A stretch of 64,000 bases of DNA from Acidisarcina sp. (GCA_035539175.1 DATLIY010000007.1:186001-250000); one strand, 5' to 3'. Positions 9,479 through 18,674 are shown, numbered from the stretch's first letter. Notes: a model not told the origin generated them from the letters alone. A program made the numbers and translations.

Positions 9479-10203
9479 TCCGAGACTGGACCGAAGACAC
9501 CATGCAGACCACCAGCGATCACCTGGCGTTTACCGCCTGCGCATCCGAACGTGAGCTATTAAGAGAGCTTGTCAGCATCGGCAAGCGGATGTATCGAATG
9601 GGCTATGCGCCCGGAACCTCGGGCAATATTTCCGTTAGGCTCGACAGCCAGCGAATCCTGGCAACCCCCACAGGGTGCGGCAAGTCGCTCATGCGCCCCT
9701 CCGACATGGTCGTGGTCGATCCCGATGGCCACAAGCTATGCGGCAAGCACAACCCCACGAGCGAGCTCGGCATGCACCTCACCGTCTATCGCATGCGCCC
9801 CGATGTGCAGGCCATCGTTCACGCTCATCCACCGATCGCTACAGCATTCGCCGCCTGCCGCAAGGCACTCGACGAGCCCATCTGCTCTGAGATTCTCATG
9901 ACCACCGGTCCAGTGCCTCTCGCCGCTTATGCCACTACAGGCACGGAAGAAGTGAGTGCAAGCCTCGAACCTTTCATACCCATGTACGATGCGATTCTTC
10001 TTGCCAATCATGGTGTCCTCACCTATGGGGGAAGCCTGCTCGACGCCTTCATGAAGATGGAAACCACCGAGCACTTCGCCCAGGTGTGCCTCGCAGCGCA
10101 TCAGCTCGGCGGAGCCCGTGCACTCAGCAGCGTAGATATTGAAAAGCTGCATCATGCGCGTGGCAGATATAGGCAGAACTCTGGAGAAGCCTGCAGATAC
10201 TAA
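9475..10203 (+). CDS. Class II aldolase/adducin family protein
   Basis: Zinc enzyme of the L-fuculose-phosphate aldolase / L-ribulose-5-phosphate 4-epimerase family, expected to cleave or epimerise a sugar phosphate. The 242-residue protein has the phosphate-binding 'GTSGNISVR', catalytic-type Glu97 in 'TSELGMHL', zinc ligands His116 and His118 in 'VHAHPP', and His179 in 'LLANHGVLTYG'. Length matches the family. The start overlaps the radical SAM stop (ATGA). The substrate is unknown; the pairing suggests modification of a sugar-like molecule rather than plain fucose catabolism (inference). Confidence 0.86.
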   Translation: MIRDWTEDTMQTTSDHLAFTACASERELLRELVSIGKRMYRMGYAPGTSGNISVRLDSQRILATPTGCGKSLMRPSDMVVVDPDGHKLCGKHNPTSELGMHLTVYRMRPDVQAIVHAHPPIATAFAACRKALDEPICSEILMTTGPVPLAAYATTGTEEVSASLEPFIPMYDAILLANHGVLTYGGSLLDAFMKMETTEHFAQVCLAAHQLGGARALSSVDIEKLHHARGRYRQNSGEACRY

Positions 10204-10370
10204 GGCTCCGGTGTCTCCGGTTCCCTTGCCTCATGGCGCTTGGTTATCTTGCGAGGCGGCCGGAAGGAATTCATCGGGGTGTCGGGTCGATACTTCCAGC
10301 CATGAATTGCAGCAAAATAACCCGTAAGCGAAACATTTCCATGCGCCGGCCGACTGGCTTCTCATAGGAA

Positions 10371-10399
10371 ATGACCTATCGTGAGTTGTTTGCTACAAT
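10371..10399 (+). promoter_or_regulatory. Possible sigma-70 promoter for tRNA-Asp
   Basis: ATGACC at 10371 and TACAAT at 10394 are spaced by 17 bases. The -10 box is good and the -35 box is weak. It lies about 80 bases before the tRNA. Confidence 0.35.
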
Positions 10400-10479
10400 T
10401 GCTTAACGGAACAGGGACAGCTGTTCTCGCTGCAGGTAGCTCATCCACCTGCCTTATAAGTCACCGCAGTAGGCAACAT

Positions 10480-10557
<78 letters not shown>

Positions 10558-10613
10558 TAAACCGAAAAAATACAAAGGTTTACGGCGAAGATCAAAGTGA
10601 CAGCATAAAATCC

Positions 10614-10650
10614 ACGGTACACAACGGTACGGAACTTCTAAACCGTACCG
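10614..10650. promoter_or_regulatory. Candidate integrase arm-type sites at the left end
   Basis: ACGGTAC occurs at 10614 and within ACGGTACGGAACTT at 10624-10637, with an inverted AACCGTACCG at 10641-10650. The same 14-mer ACGGTACGGAACTT recurs near the right end, as expected for integrase or excisionase arm sites. Confidence 0.55.
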
Positions 10651-10653
10651 CAC

Positions 10654-11799
10654 TCATCCCAACAACATCTCAACTTGCCTCTGACTCGCACTCCGCTTGT
10701 CTGCGGAAACTGCTTGCGTGTACAGGTCCATCGTGGTGCGTGAATTTGCGTGCCGGAGCAGCTCTTGTGCAACCTTGACATCCACTCCCAAGCTGCGGAG
10801 GTTGGTTGCCAAGCTGTGCCGAAAGCTGTGCCAGCCAATTACCTTGCCGGTGATGCCCGCCCGCGTGAGAGCCGGACGGATGGCCTTTTTGAGCACCATG
10901 TCCGGCATTAGCGGCTGAGTACCGTTCATTCGAAGCGAAGGAAAGAGAAAATCGTCATCACCTTTGTACGGTGACGCGCCCCTCCATTCTGCCAAGGCAT
11001 CACAGACGGACTCGTGCAACGGGACCGGCTTGTGACTCGCTTCTGTCTTCGTTTCTCCGAAGTGGTTCCGCACGCAAGACCGGGTGACAGCAATCTCCAT
11101 GGTGAAGAAGTTCACGTCACTCCATCTGAGTGCGAATAGCTCGGAGCGGCGAAGGCCGGTTGAGCCTGCAATCATGACCATCACACGCTCACGCAAGGGC
11201 AGCTCCGCCAATAACGCCTGAAACTCTCCCGGCGCAAGCACATCAGGTTCACGCAACCGTTTTGCCGAGCAGCGTACTTTGCTGACCGGGTTGAAAGTAA
11301 TCCATTCGTGCCGGATTCCGTGACTGTAAACCGCAGACATGATGTTGCGGATTTTCGTCTTGGTAGCCGGGGCGAATTTCATCGATTCTAACCACTGCTC
11401 AACGGCAACGGTCTTGACTTCGGAGAGCCTGTGGTCCTGCCACTTTGGGAGAATGTGCAGAGTCAAGTACGACTCATGCGCCTCAACCGTCGCGTAGGCT
11501 TTGCGCTCCAATGTCAATTCATGCTTCCGATAGTGGGCTACAAGGTCACGCACCGTCTCCGGCGCACGGACCCCGCTGTTGATGGTTGAGCGAAGCGGCA
11601 AGACGGCCTTCTCAGCATCGCGACGCCGTGGGAGTTCCCGCACCGTCCCGATTCTGAGATTGCGATGAACGCGCTTTCCGCTCACGTCTTCGTAATAGCG
11701 GAAAAACCAACTGTCATCGGCTCTCTTGTTCTTCACCAAAGTCAGACTTCCATTCTGAAATCGATTACTCTCCCTCAAGGCGTCTCCTTGTGGGAGCAT
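10654..11799 (-). CDS. int: Tyrosine recombinase (integrase)
   Basis: Integrates and excises the element by recombining the 46-bp tRNA repeat. In the 381-residue protein an N-terminal arm-binding region precedes a SAM-like core-binding domain (about 80-170). The catalytic residues are visible: Arg217 in 'STGLRRSELFALRW', His324-x-x-Arg327 in 'GWHSFRHSL', His350 in 'LLRHANSRTTMDLY' and nucleophile Tyr360. The start at 11799 (MLPQGD) overlaps the excisionase-like gene by 35 bp; a longer frame from 11949 would lie inside that gene and has atypical Arg-rich sequence. The gene ends about 100 bases from the tRNA, the usual place for a tRNA-specific integrase. Confidence 0.95.
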   Translation of the reverse strand: MLPQGDALRESNRFQNGSLTLVKNKRADDSWFFRYYEDVSGKRVHRNLRIGTVRELPRRRDAEKAVLPLRSTINSGVRAPETVRDLVAHYRKHELTLERKAYATVEAHESYLTLHILPKWQDHRLSEVKTVAVEQWLESMKFAPATKTKIRNIMSAVYSHGIRHEWITFNPVSKVRCSAKRLREPDVLAPGEFQALLAELPLRERVMVMIAGSTGLRRSELFALRWSDVNFFTMEIAVTRSCVRNHFGETKTEASHKPVPLHESVCDALAEWRGASPYKGDDDFLFPSLRMNGTQPLMPDMVLKKAIRPALTRAGITGKVIGWHSFRHSLATNLRSLGVDVKVAQELLRHANSRTTMDLYTQAVSADKRSASQRQVEMLLG

Positions 11800-12070
11800 C
11801 GGTGGCTGCGAGTAGTGTACTCGCGGAAAGTGCCGCCGCAGTCTTTCCCGTGCGCCGGGAGAGCATCCACGCCTCAAGGTCACTCTCCAGGAAGCGCCAG
11901 AGCCGCCGCTTGCCCTCACCAACCGGGAACGCGGGGAGATAGCCTTCACGCGCCCATCTGGTCACTGTGCGGCTGTTGATACCGCCAAGGAATTCCGACG
12001 CCTCAACAGGCGTCAGAAACCTGTGACGGCAGGCAGCCGGTCTTCTGTCATATGGAAGTCGCGTTTCCAT
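11765..12070 (-). CDS. Excisionase-like HTH protein (MerR/AlpA type)
   Basis: Small DNA-binding protein of 101 residues with a winged-helix 'FLTPVEASEFLGGINSRTVT' followed by 'RWAREGYLPAFPVGEGKRRL' and 'WRF', the helix_turn_helix_17 pattern found in excisionases. The C-terminal 30 residues are polar and overlap the integrase start. It is probably co-transcribed with the integrase and sets the direction of recombination or represses int (inference). Confidence 0.8.
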   Translation of the reverse strand: METRLPYDRRPAACRHRFLTPVEASEFLGGINSRTVTRWAREGYLPAFPVGEGKRRLWRFLESDLEAWMLSRRTGKTAAALSASTLLAATDAPTRRRLEGE

Positions 12071-12439
12071 GAGTGCAAACCTTTTGCTTTCTTAGATTTG
12101 CGTAAGCGAAAAGCCGCGAATACCAAAAGTCATAGGTATTCAGTCGAAATCTACTATTTTCTGTGAATTACTTGTTTGTGTAAATAAAAGGATTGCGGCG
12201 CTCTACAGGGCGATGCCTTTAGAGATTTGACCCCAGCCCCCTACCCTAGTCCGTGGCTTTGAATCAGTGGGCTGTGCCGCATGTGGTGTGGTGTGGCGGC
12301 AGCCCATGACCGGGCTGATGGGGCGGCAAAACACCACAACGCACCATAGTATCTTGTGTGTTGTGGTGTTTACCGTTCACAACCAAACACACCACTATCA
12401 CCCTAACGGGTGGTAGATGGTGATGTTATTTGGCGTGTG
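12071..12439. promoter_or_regulatory. Intergenic region rich in inverted repeats (int promoter/terminator region)
   Basis: No gene is seen in these 369 bases. They contain CAGCCC-N6-GGGCTG (12300-12317), an 11-bp perfect inverted repeat AACACCACAAC/GTTGTGGTGTT (12330-12340 and 12360-12370), and more CACCAC/GTGGTG words around them. It lies after the primase gene and before the HTH-int pair, so terminator, operator or origin roles are all possible. Confidence 0.45.
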
Positions 12440-14290
12440 TTATGTCGCCACAAGTTGATTGCCGGGCAGCAGCCCAAGCCGGTGACGCCGCACCCATTCC
12501 GGTGACCGTTCAATCCCATGGTCCAAGAGCAAGCGGGACAGCCCCGGATTCTTCAACATGGGGTTGGCCTTCATGATTGCGATGGCCGCATCATCCTTAC
12601 CGTCCTTGTTGCCCCTGAATCCCTTGCGGCCCTGCAACGTAACGGATTGTGTATCAGGGTCTCCAACAACGTGCATACGGCAATCAGGTGTGCATGTGGC
12701 TTCAAAGTCCTTACTCTCAAAGTCACGCTGCTTCAGGTTTGACATGAATGAAGCGGACTCATACGGATGCGTAGGGTCCTGCAACCGCGTACCCCAACAA
12801 CACGCAAGGAACGCGCCCATGTCGCCACTGCCGCGCATGGCGTTTTCCAAGGTCATGCTGTCACCGCTGTCCTTGGGTGAGTGGTGCAACATGACGACGG
12901 ATTCCGCACCGTCACGCAACAGCGCAAAGATGCTGTCTGCAAATGCACGGACATCCTTTGAGCTGTTTTCGTCACCCTCTAGGAAACGGATTGCCGTGTC
13001 GAGAATGACAACGGAGCCGGGCAGTGCGGGCCGTAGCTCCGGCGCATTCAACGTTAAGCTGCCGTCAGAGCTGAGGGTTCGGTAAAACAGCGTTTCACCC
13101 ACACAGTCCAGCAATCCAATCTTCTTGAGCCGGTCTGTGAAAGGACCAAGTGAAACTTCAGGGCACAGGTACAGCACACGCTCCGGCCTCTTCACCACGG
13201 CAAAATGGTCAAACAGCTTTTCCCCGGTGAGCAGCGCATGTGCGAGATTCAGCGCAATAAGGCTCTTGCGTTCACGCACCGGCCCGGCAATGGCCGTGAC
13301 GCCCTCACGCTGCAAAAAGCCATCAATCAGGAACGTAACGGGCGGAGCATGGAGCGCCTCATCCTTGGTGTGGAACAACTCACGCCAATCCGTTGACAGC
13401 GCGTTGGGCATTGGCAAATGGGTCATGCTCCCAAGCACAATCTCCGGCTCAGCTCCCGGCTCTCGCTCAGCTTCACCGTGCATCAGCGTCATGAGCTGCT
13501 TAAATGCGGCAGTGTCACGCTTGTTGGCCTTGCACGTGCCGTGTGAGCACTCAAAGGCAATCTTGCCGTCAAGGATGCCCAACACGGTGCTGCTCTCAGC
13601 TCCGGCACCACTGCCGTGCTGTGCTTCCCATGGGCAGTGAACGCCAAGCCAATAGCCGTTGGAGACACGCTTCTCATAGTCACGCGCCTCCAGCTTGTTG
13701 CGGTCCATGTACTCCAAGAGCCACGTTTTCCAGTCATCAGCCGTGTCATCATCCACAGTGGTGACCATGCTTGGGTCATTGGCCCTAGTGGTGAGTGAGC
13801 GCACAGAATCCGGCACCGGGCTGAGTGCGTCATTGCACAGGACCTCATACGCCTCACCGCTGTCCGGGTGAATACTCCCGGCTGCCATCACGTAGCCAGT
13901 TGAGCAACGGATGTCACCGCTGCCGTCTTCAAGCCTCCAGCCGGTTGACTTCAGACCTTCACCCGAGTAATAGAGCTGGACGCCAAACTCAGGACGGCGG
14001 CCTGTGCGCACCGCGTATGTGTACGGCAGACCATGGGCGGCAAGCCATCCGTCAAGACTGTCCGCGCTCTCAAGCCCGTGGTCAATGTCAACCACACACA
14101 GGCCGCTTGCGCCTGTGGCAATGGCAACATTGGCGTCCGGCGTCTTCTCCCACCACGCCCGGACAATCTCTTCATCAGTCGTGGCGTCCTTGAAGCCGCG
14201 CTCAGTCATGGGCTTCTTGGACTTAGGCCAGCACGGGAAGACGTGCCATCCGCGCCGGATGCAATCAAGAGCAATTTCCATTAGACGCAT
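12440..14290 (-). CDS. Bifunctional primase-polymerase / RepA-like helicase
   Basis: Replication initiator of the element. The 616-residue protein has an N-terminal prim-pol domain (about 1-170): 'GWHVFPCWPKSKKP', the metal site 'VVDIDHG', and 'DIRCSTGYVMAAGSIHPDSG'. The C-terminal half is a RecA-like AAA_25 helicase with 'GVTAIAGPVRERKSLIALNL' as P-loop and 'GSVVILDTAIRFLEGDEN' as Walker B. The P-loop departs from GxxxxGK[ST]: Arg replaces the Gly before Lys. The start has GAGGTGACC upstream and overlaps the preceding stop by 10 bp, so it is the last gene of the long leftward operon. Prim-pol/helicase proteins are common in satellites and integrative plasmids. Confidence 0.85.
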   Translation of the reverse strand: MRLMEIALDCIRRGWHVFPCWPKSKKPMTERGFKDATTDEEIVRAWWEKTPDANVAIATGASGLCVVDIDHGLESADSLDGWLAAHGLPYTYAVRTGRRPEFGVQLYYSGEGLKSTGWRLEDGSGDIRCSTGYVMAAGSIHPDSGEAYEVLCNDALSPVPDSVRSLTTRANDPSMVTTVDDDTADDWKTWLLEYMDRNKLEARDYEKRVSNGYWLGVHCPWEAQHGSGAGAESSTVLGILDGKIAFECSHGTCKANKRDTAAFKQLMTLMHGEAEREPGAEPEIVLGSMTHLPMPNALSTDWRELFHTKDEALHAPPVTFLIDGFLQREGVTAIAGPVRERKSLIALNLAHALLTGEKLFDHFAVVKRPERVLYLCPEVSLGPFTDRLKKIGLLDCVGETLFYRTLSSDGSLTLNAPELRPALPGSVVILDTAIRFLEGDENSSKDVRAFADSIFALLRDGAESVVMLHHSPKDSGDSMTLENAMRGSGDMGAFLACCWGTRLQDPTHPYESASFMSNLKQRDFESKDFEATCTPDCRMHVVGDPDTQSVTLQGRKGFRGNKDGKDDAAIAIMKANPMLKNPGLSRLLLDHGIERSPEWVRRHRLGLLPGNQLVAT

Positions 14291-14652
14291 GGGGCGGTCA
14301 CCTCTTTGGCATACTTGCCGTCGCGCAGTTGGTCAAAGTGCTGTTGTGCCAATTCCTCTCCGGGTGCGAGAAAGACAAACTTACGGTCAGAGTCGTCCCG
14401 AGTGTCCAGAAGCAAAAGCTCATCACCAGACGGCCACCGCACCAGAGGCGCAATAATCACGTCCTCATACAATTGGCCCTTTGGTTGGTCGCGGGAAATC
14501 TTTGCAGTCACCCACGCAACAACAGGCTCCAGTGTCACGGCGGGGAAGCCTTCAGCGGCATCCTGTGGGGATGGATTCCATTGGATGAGGGCACGCCATC
14601 CCTGCCCGGCTAACGTCTGAAAGATTTTTTCTCCGTTGTCATTCACAAACAT
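14281..14652 (-). CDS. Hypothetical protein (123 aa)
   Basis: Starts at ATG 14652 behind AAAGGAATTTCC. Soluble, acidic and Trp-rich ('GQGWRALIQWNPSPQD', 'VAWVTAKISRDQPKG'), without a recognised fold. Its stop overlaps the primase start region, so it belongs to the same operon and may be a replication accessory or regulator (inference). A longer frame exists upstream but its Cys-rich start looks non-coding. Confidence 0.65.
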   Translation of the reverse strand: MFVNDNGEKIFQTLAGQGWRALIQWNPSPQDAAEGFPAVTLEPVVAWVTAKISRDQPKGQLYEDVIIAPLVRWPSGDELLLLDTRDDSDRKFVFLAPGEELAQQHFDQLRDGKYAKEVTAPCV

Positions 14653-14750
14653 AGGAAATTCCTTTCTGCTCTTGAGGTTGATGTTGAGCGCACAAGGCCC
14701 CGTAGCCGCGCTACACGGCTCTTGGTCGCGCTTGTTGCAATTGCAATGTG

Positions 14751-15164
14751 CTAGTGGGTTAGTGGCGCTTGGCATCCGTAACGTGTGTCAACGTACCCGG
14801 ACGCGCACAACGGCATGTAGAGATTGCGAACGGCAAACGGCGCGGTGATAGACACGTCAGCCGCTGTGATGAGATGCGCCAACTTGCGGTGACGCGGAAA
14901 CAGCTTGCGGGCCGCGTAATACTGCCCAACGACAATGCCGCCCGAATAGACAGCCATCACGGGCGGGTGGTTAACAACCCAACCGGGAAGTGTGACTTCT
15001 CTATTGCCTCCCGATAGCGCCCGATGCGTGCTGTACACATCAAGGCCACGGGCGGCAACATCAGCGGTCAACAGAGCCCACTCCGTCTGGTCAAACCGTG
15101 GCGTATTGGTCTGTGCGGACGCCACGGATGCAAGCAAGAGAACGAACAATGCAAGGGTCTTCAT
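14751..15164 (-). CDS. Exported protein with membrane-associated segment, unknown
   Basis: 137 residues with a clear Sec signal peptide (MKTLALFVLLLASVASAQ) and a good ribosome site (GAAAGGACGCC). The mature part has an amphipathic middle ('VMAVYSGGIVVGQYYAARKL') and two Cys near the C-terminus. It has no recognised family. It is unusual inside a replication/tail-like operon; in phages this position often holds a lysis or superinfection factor, but nothing here proves that. Confidence 0.68.
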   Translation of the reverse strand: MKTLALFVLLLASVASAQTNTPRFDQTEWALLTADVAARGLDVYSTHRALSGGNREVTLPGWVVNHPPVMAVYSGGIVVGQYYAARKLFPRHRKLAHLITAADVSITAPFAVRNLYMPLCASGYVDTRYGCQAPLTH

Positions 15165-15173
15165 GGCGTCCTT

Positions 15174-16244
15174 TCAAAAGATGCGCTGCACTTGCATCTG
15201 TGAGCCAAAGCCTATGTCAACACCGTTTGGTGCATAGGCCGCCATTGAGATTGTGTGCGTGCCCGCAGACAGGCCGGTTATGCTGCACAGAACGGGAATG
15301 ACTATGTATCCAGTCGCACTCGGCACGGTGTATGTCACGTCAAATCTGCTGGTGGAATCGGCCATCACACGTATTTCTGCCGTGGCGTATGCCGTTGCCG
15401 TGAGTATCAGTGAGGCACTCACGTTGAACACGTCTGAAGTGCTGGCAGCGGTGACCGAAATGCTGAGGCCGGGGATTGTTGCAAAGCCCGACTGTGACAG
15501 CAGTGCGGATGTAGACGCGCTGGCACTAAATGTCTGCACGCCCGCCGTGGTGAGCGCGGAGCCATCCGGGAATTGCACCCTAGACGCGGCCAAGGTGCCC
15601 GTGGTGATGTTGTTGGCGTTCATGCACTCACGCGGAGATGAGGAGATTATCTCCGAGAAGGTGTGGTCGTTAATATCCGGGCAATGCGCGGCAAAGCCCC
15701 GGATTAGGCATTCGAGCGCCTTGCTGGTAGTATCCGCATCTTGCAAGCCAATGGCACCCAAGCACCCGCCCACCGCCGTGCTCACTGCCGCGTCCATCTC
15801 AGCCGATGGACCAAGAATCAGCCAAGCACCATCTGTTTCCGTTGGCACGCTTGCCTTGCCGTCACTGTCCCACGCTCCGCCGCGAACCGTCCCGCTATCC
15901 GTGCCAAGCAACGACACACAAAAGAACAGCTCCGGGTGCGCCCGGTTGCAGTCGGCAAGCAGCTCGGGAATCAACTCTGACAGCTCACAGAAGCCGCGCG
16001 TCTCTGCCGCTTGGACAATGGCCGGGCGTAGTTGCTTTGCAAGCACGTCTGTCAGTGAAGCATAGGTAGAGAAGCCCTCACGGGAGTGCCCTGCAATGCC
16101 CAAAATGCCGCCGTTGGGCAACCGGGTGAGTTTTGAGTAATTTTCTTCAGTTGGCACATACTTTCCGTCAGCCCATTTACCTACGCGGCCCTCACACACT
16201 GCCACGCCCGTGTGTTTATCCCATGCACTGATTACTAGAGACAT
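15174..16244 (-). CDS. Tail-fibre-like protein with N-terminal Ntn-hydrolase-like region
   Basis: 356 residues, ATG preceded by GGGAGGACGCA. The N-terminal 190 residues ('VISAWDKHTGVAVCEGRVG', 'LTRLPNGGILGIAGHSREG', 'LFFCVSLLGTDSGTVRG') resemble proteasome/HslV-type Ntn folds, without a processed N-terminal Thr. The C-terminal half is Ser/Thr/Ala-rich beta sequence introduced by 'NNITTGTLAASRVQFPDGSA', a pattern common in phage tail fibres and receptor-binding proteins. It lies 10 bases after the tape-measure-like gene, which supports a tail role. Function is inferred from context and composition. Confidence 0.6.
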   Translation of the reverse strand: MSLVISAWDKHTGVAVCEGRVGKWADGKYVPTEENYSKLTRLPNGGILGIAGHSREGFSTYASLTDVLAKQLRPAIVQAAETRGFCELSELIPELLADCNRAHPELFFCVSLLGTDSGTVRGGAWDSDGKASVPTETDGAWLILGPSAEMDAAVSTAVGGCLGAIGLQDADTTSKALECLIRGFAAHCPDINDHTFSEIISSSPRECMNANNITTGTLAASRVQFPDGSALTTAGVQTFSASASTSALLSQSGFATIPGLSISVTAASTSDVFNVSASLILTATAYATAEIRVMADSTSRFDVTYTVPSATGYIVIPVLCSITGLSAGTHTISMAAYAPNGVDIGFGSQMQVQRIF

Positions 16245-16254
16245 TGCGTCCTCC

Positions 16255-18672
16255 CTACCTGTTCATCCGTCTGAGTGTGTTTTCAAAGTGCCGCTGGAGT
16301 TTGTCTGAATGCTTCTCAAGCACTGTGTCCATACCGTCCGCATCAAGAGCTGATGCGTGCATGTGTACGTGCATCGTGACGTTGTTGCGTGGACCTTGCT
16401 CAAAGCCTCCGTTGCGCACCATGCTCCTAAGCCCGTCCATGACGCCTCCAGGTACAACGCCCTCACCCGGAGTCAGCATCGTGGGCACCACGTCACCGCT
16501 CCCAATACCGGGGACTCTATCCGTGCCGCCCTCAAAGGCCATGACAGCGGCAAAGGCTCCAGCGGCCAAGACCGGCGCGGCAATGATGTTGGCCGGAAAG
16601 GGCAGCTTCATGCCGGTGACAAAACCCCAACGGGCCGCCTCCGCTGCCTGTTTCTCTTTATCCATGTCCAGGGTCATCATGGATTTCAAGGCGTTTTGAA
16701 TCATGCCGGAAACAACTTGGTCCCCAAGGTTCTGAATCATCCTTGCCCACGTCTGGTGTCCCATGATGGATTGCGTGAGACTGCGGGACATGTCATCCGT
16801 GAATTGCTGATAGGCGGACTTCAGGCTTTGCATCCACGCCGTTGAGGATTTTTCGTTTAGCTCTGCGATGGTGTTGTCATGCTGTTGGGTGAGCTGCTTT
16901 TCCTTGTCCTGTAGCTCTTTCAGCTTGTTGAGATAGTCCTTGCCGGACTTGTCGAGCGCGGCAATTTTCTTCTCCAGTGCCTCAGTCTGGATGCGGTACT
17001 CTTCATCCGCCAGTCTTGTTTCTTCCGAGATACGCCGCGCCTCCGATTGAAAGCGGGTGCTCTCCAATATTTGTTGGTGGGCACGCTCCATTGCAATGCG
17101 CAACTCACCAATCTTGAGGTCACTGTCCGCCGCTTCAATTCCAGCCTGTTCCCGGCGTTTGCCCTCTTCCTCAGCCTCCCGTGTGACTTCCTGAATGCGC
17201 TGATTCGTAAGGTCACGGTAAAACTGCGTGTCCTGAAGATTGCGGGCTTCCTCTTCACGGAGTCCCGCGTCAATGGCCGCAAGCCGGGCCGCTGTGCCGC
17301 TCTGTGTGGCCTCAATCTGCTCCCGGATAGATTGCTGCAACGCCTGTAGGTCCCGGTTGTATGCCGCCACGGTTTCCGTAGCCTTCAGCGTGGCAACCTT
17401 GGTGTCATACTCTTGCTGAATCTCGATAGCCTTGTCATTCAAGGCTTGGAGCTGATTGGTGTAGTCCTTCCCCGACCTATCCAACGCGGCAATCTCGGCA
17501 GCGTTGGCCGCCATCTTGACATCACGGTCACGGTTGGCAAAGTCCAGGTCAGAAGCAAGCCGCTCTTCAAGGGAGGCACGGTGGACGGTCAAGAGTGCAT
17601 CAGCCGTTGCCCTATCAGCGGCAATCGACTGCTCACCCATCCGCAATTGGCTCTCAGCCGCTTCCCGTGCTGCCGCCGCACGCCGGGATGCTTCTTCATT
17701 TCCCGTTTGCCGCGTGGTGTTGGCGCTATCCGCTTTCTTCAGCTCATTGACGCGCTCTTCAATGCCCACCTGTTTTTGGAGCGTCTCAACCAACTGCTGT
17801 TGCGCCTGTAGCTCTTTCTCTGTCCCGGAGAGATTGGCCGCGTGCAACGTCTGATACGCCCGAAGAGCCGCGCCGGTGTCCGCACCGTCTTTGGGTGCCG
17901 TCAGTAGGCCGCCGCTATTCTCGCGGTATGCCTTCAGCGCATCACGTACCTTGATGGCTTGGTCCAATGTGCCCTTCAACAGCCCGGAGGCTTCATCCGC
18001 TTTGCCTTGGGCCGCAAGGGATTCATACTCTGTCTTGAATTGCTGGAGCGCGTGGTTGGCACCGTCAGAGCCAATGCCAAACGTATACCAATGGCCCTGA
18101 AGGTCCTTCATTACCACGTCAGCGGCCTTGGCAACTTCCTCAAACGAGTGAACCAATTCCTGTAGGCTCTGCTTGTCGATCAACTCAAGTTGCAGCTTCA
18201 GAGCACCAAGGTGGTCATTCTTCAGCTCATCCGATTTGATTTGAGCCTGAATGAGTTTTTCGTCCAGCGTGTTGAAGGCGCTGTTCACAGCGGTGCCAAA
18301 CTTCACTTGGTCATCCGTCAGCTTTTCACCGGCTTCACGCATCTTGACCAAGTGCTCAATCAAGAGCGTTGCGCCCACGGCAATAGCCATGAACGGGAAA
18401 GCTGCCTCCATCGCAGCTCCCACAGGGCCAAGGCTTGCAAGGAAGCTGGCAACGGCACGCGGTATGTGAATACCGAACTCTTCACCAAGCAGCATGATGC
18501 TGTGGCGGGCTTCCGTCATACCAGACCCCATACGGCGACCCATGCCCTCCGCACCGCTGCCGATGTCATTGAAGGCACCACGGGCGGAACGGGCGGCATC
18601 TGCCATGCCCGTTTGAAACGTGGCTGTTTTCGCCTGTAAATCAACAGAGAGAATCCATACCGGCTGTGCCAT
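16255..18672 (-). CDS. Phage tail tape-measure-like protein
   Basis: 805 residues, mostly heptad-rich helix. An N-terminal glycine/Met region ('GSGAEGMGRRMGSGMTEARH') and a hydrophobic helix (about 80-105, 'FPFMAIAVGATLLIEHL') precede about 500 residues of coiled coil. Two copies of a module beginning 'EIAALDRSGKDYTNQLQALN' / 'KIAALDKSGKDYLNKLKELQ' lie inside it. The C-terminus 'GGTDRVPGIGSGDVVPTMLT' plus 'PGEGVVPGGVMDGL' is the typical end of tape-measure proteins. ATG 18672 has AAAGG upstream. No other phage structural gene was recognised nearby except the fibre-like gene downstream. Confidence 0.78.
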   Translation of the reverse strand: MAQPVWILSVDLQAKTATFQTGMADAARSARGAFNDIGSGAEGMGRRMGSGMTEARHSIMLLGEEFGIHIPRAVASFLASLGPVGAAMEAAFPFMAIAVGATLLIEHLVKMREAGEKLTDDQVKFGTAVNSAFNTLDEKLIQAQIKSDELKNDHLGALKLQLELIDKQSLQELVHSFEEVAKAADVVMKDLQGHWYTFGIGSDGANHALQQFKTEYESLAAQGKADEASGLLKGTLDQAIKVRDALKAYRENSGGLLTAPKDGADTGAALRAYQTLHAANLSGTEKELQAQQQLVETLQKQVGIEERVNELKKADSANTTRQTGNEEASRRAAAAREAAESQLRMGEQSIAADRATADALLTVHRASLEERLASDLDFANRDRDVKMAANAAEIAALDRSGKDYTNQLQALNDKAIEIQQEYDTKVATLKATETVAAYNRDLQALQQSIREQIEATQSGTAARLAAIDAGLREEEARNLQDTQFYRDLTNQRIQEVTREAEEEGKRREQAGIEAADSDLKIGELRIAMERAHQQILESTRFQSEARRISEETRLADEEYRIQTEALEKKIAALDKSGKDYLNKLKELQDKEKQLTQQHDNTIAELNEKSSTAWMQSLKSAYQQFTDDMSRSLTQSIMGHQTWARMIQNLGDQVVSGMIQNALKSMMTLDMDKEKQAAEAARWGFVTGMKLPFPANIIAAPVLAAGAFAAVMAFEGGTDRVPGIGSGDVVPTMLTPGEGVVPGGVMDGLRSMVRNGGFEQGPRNNVTMHVHMHASALDADGMDTVLEKHSDKLQRHFENTLRRMNR

Positions 18673-18674
18673 AT

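Noticed and set aside
11800-11949. Longer N-terminus for the integrase
   Set aside because: Lies wholly inside the HTH gene and is unusually Arg-rich.
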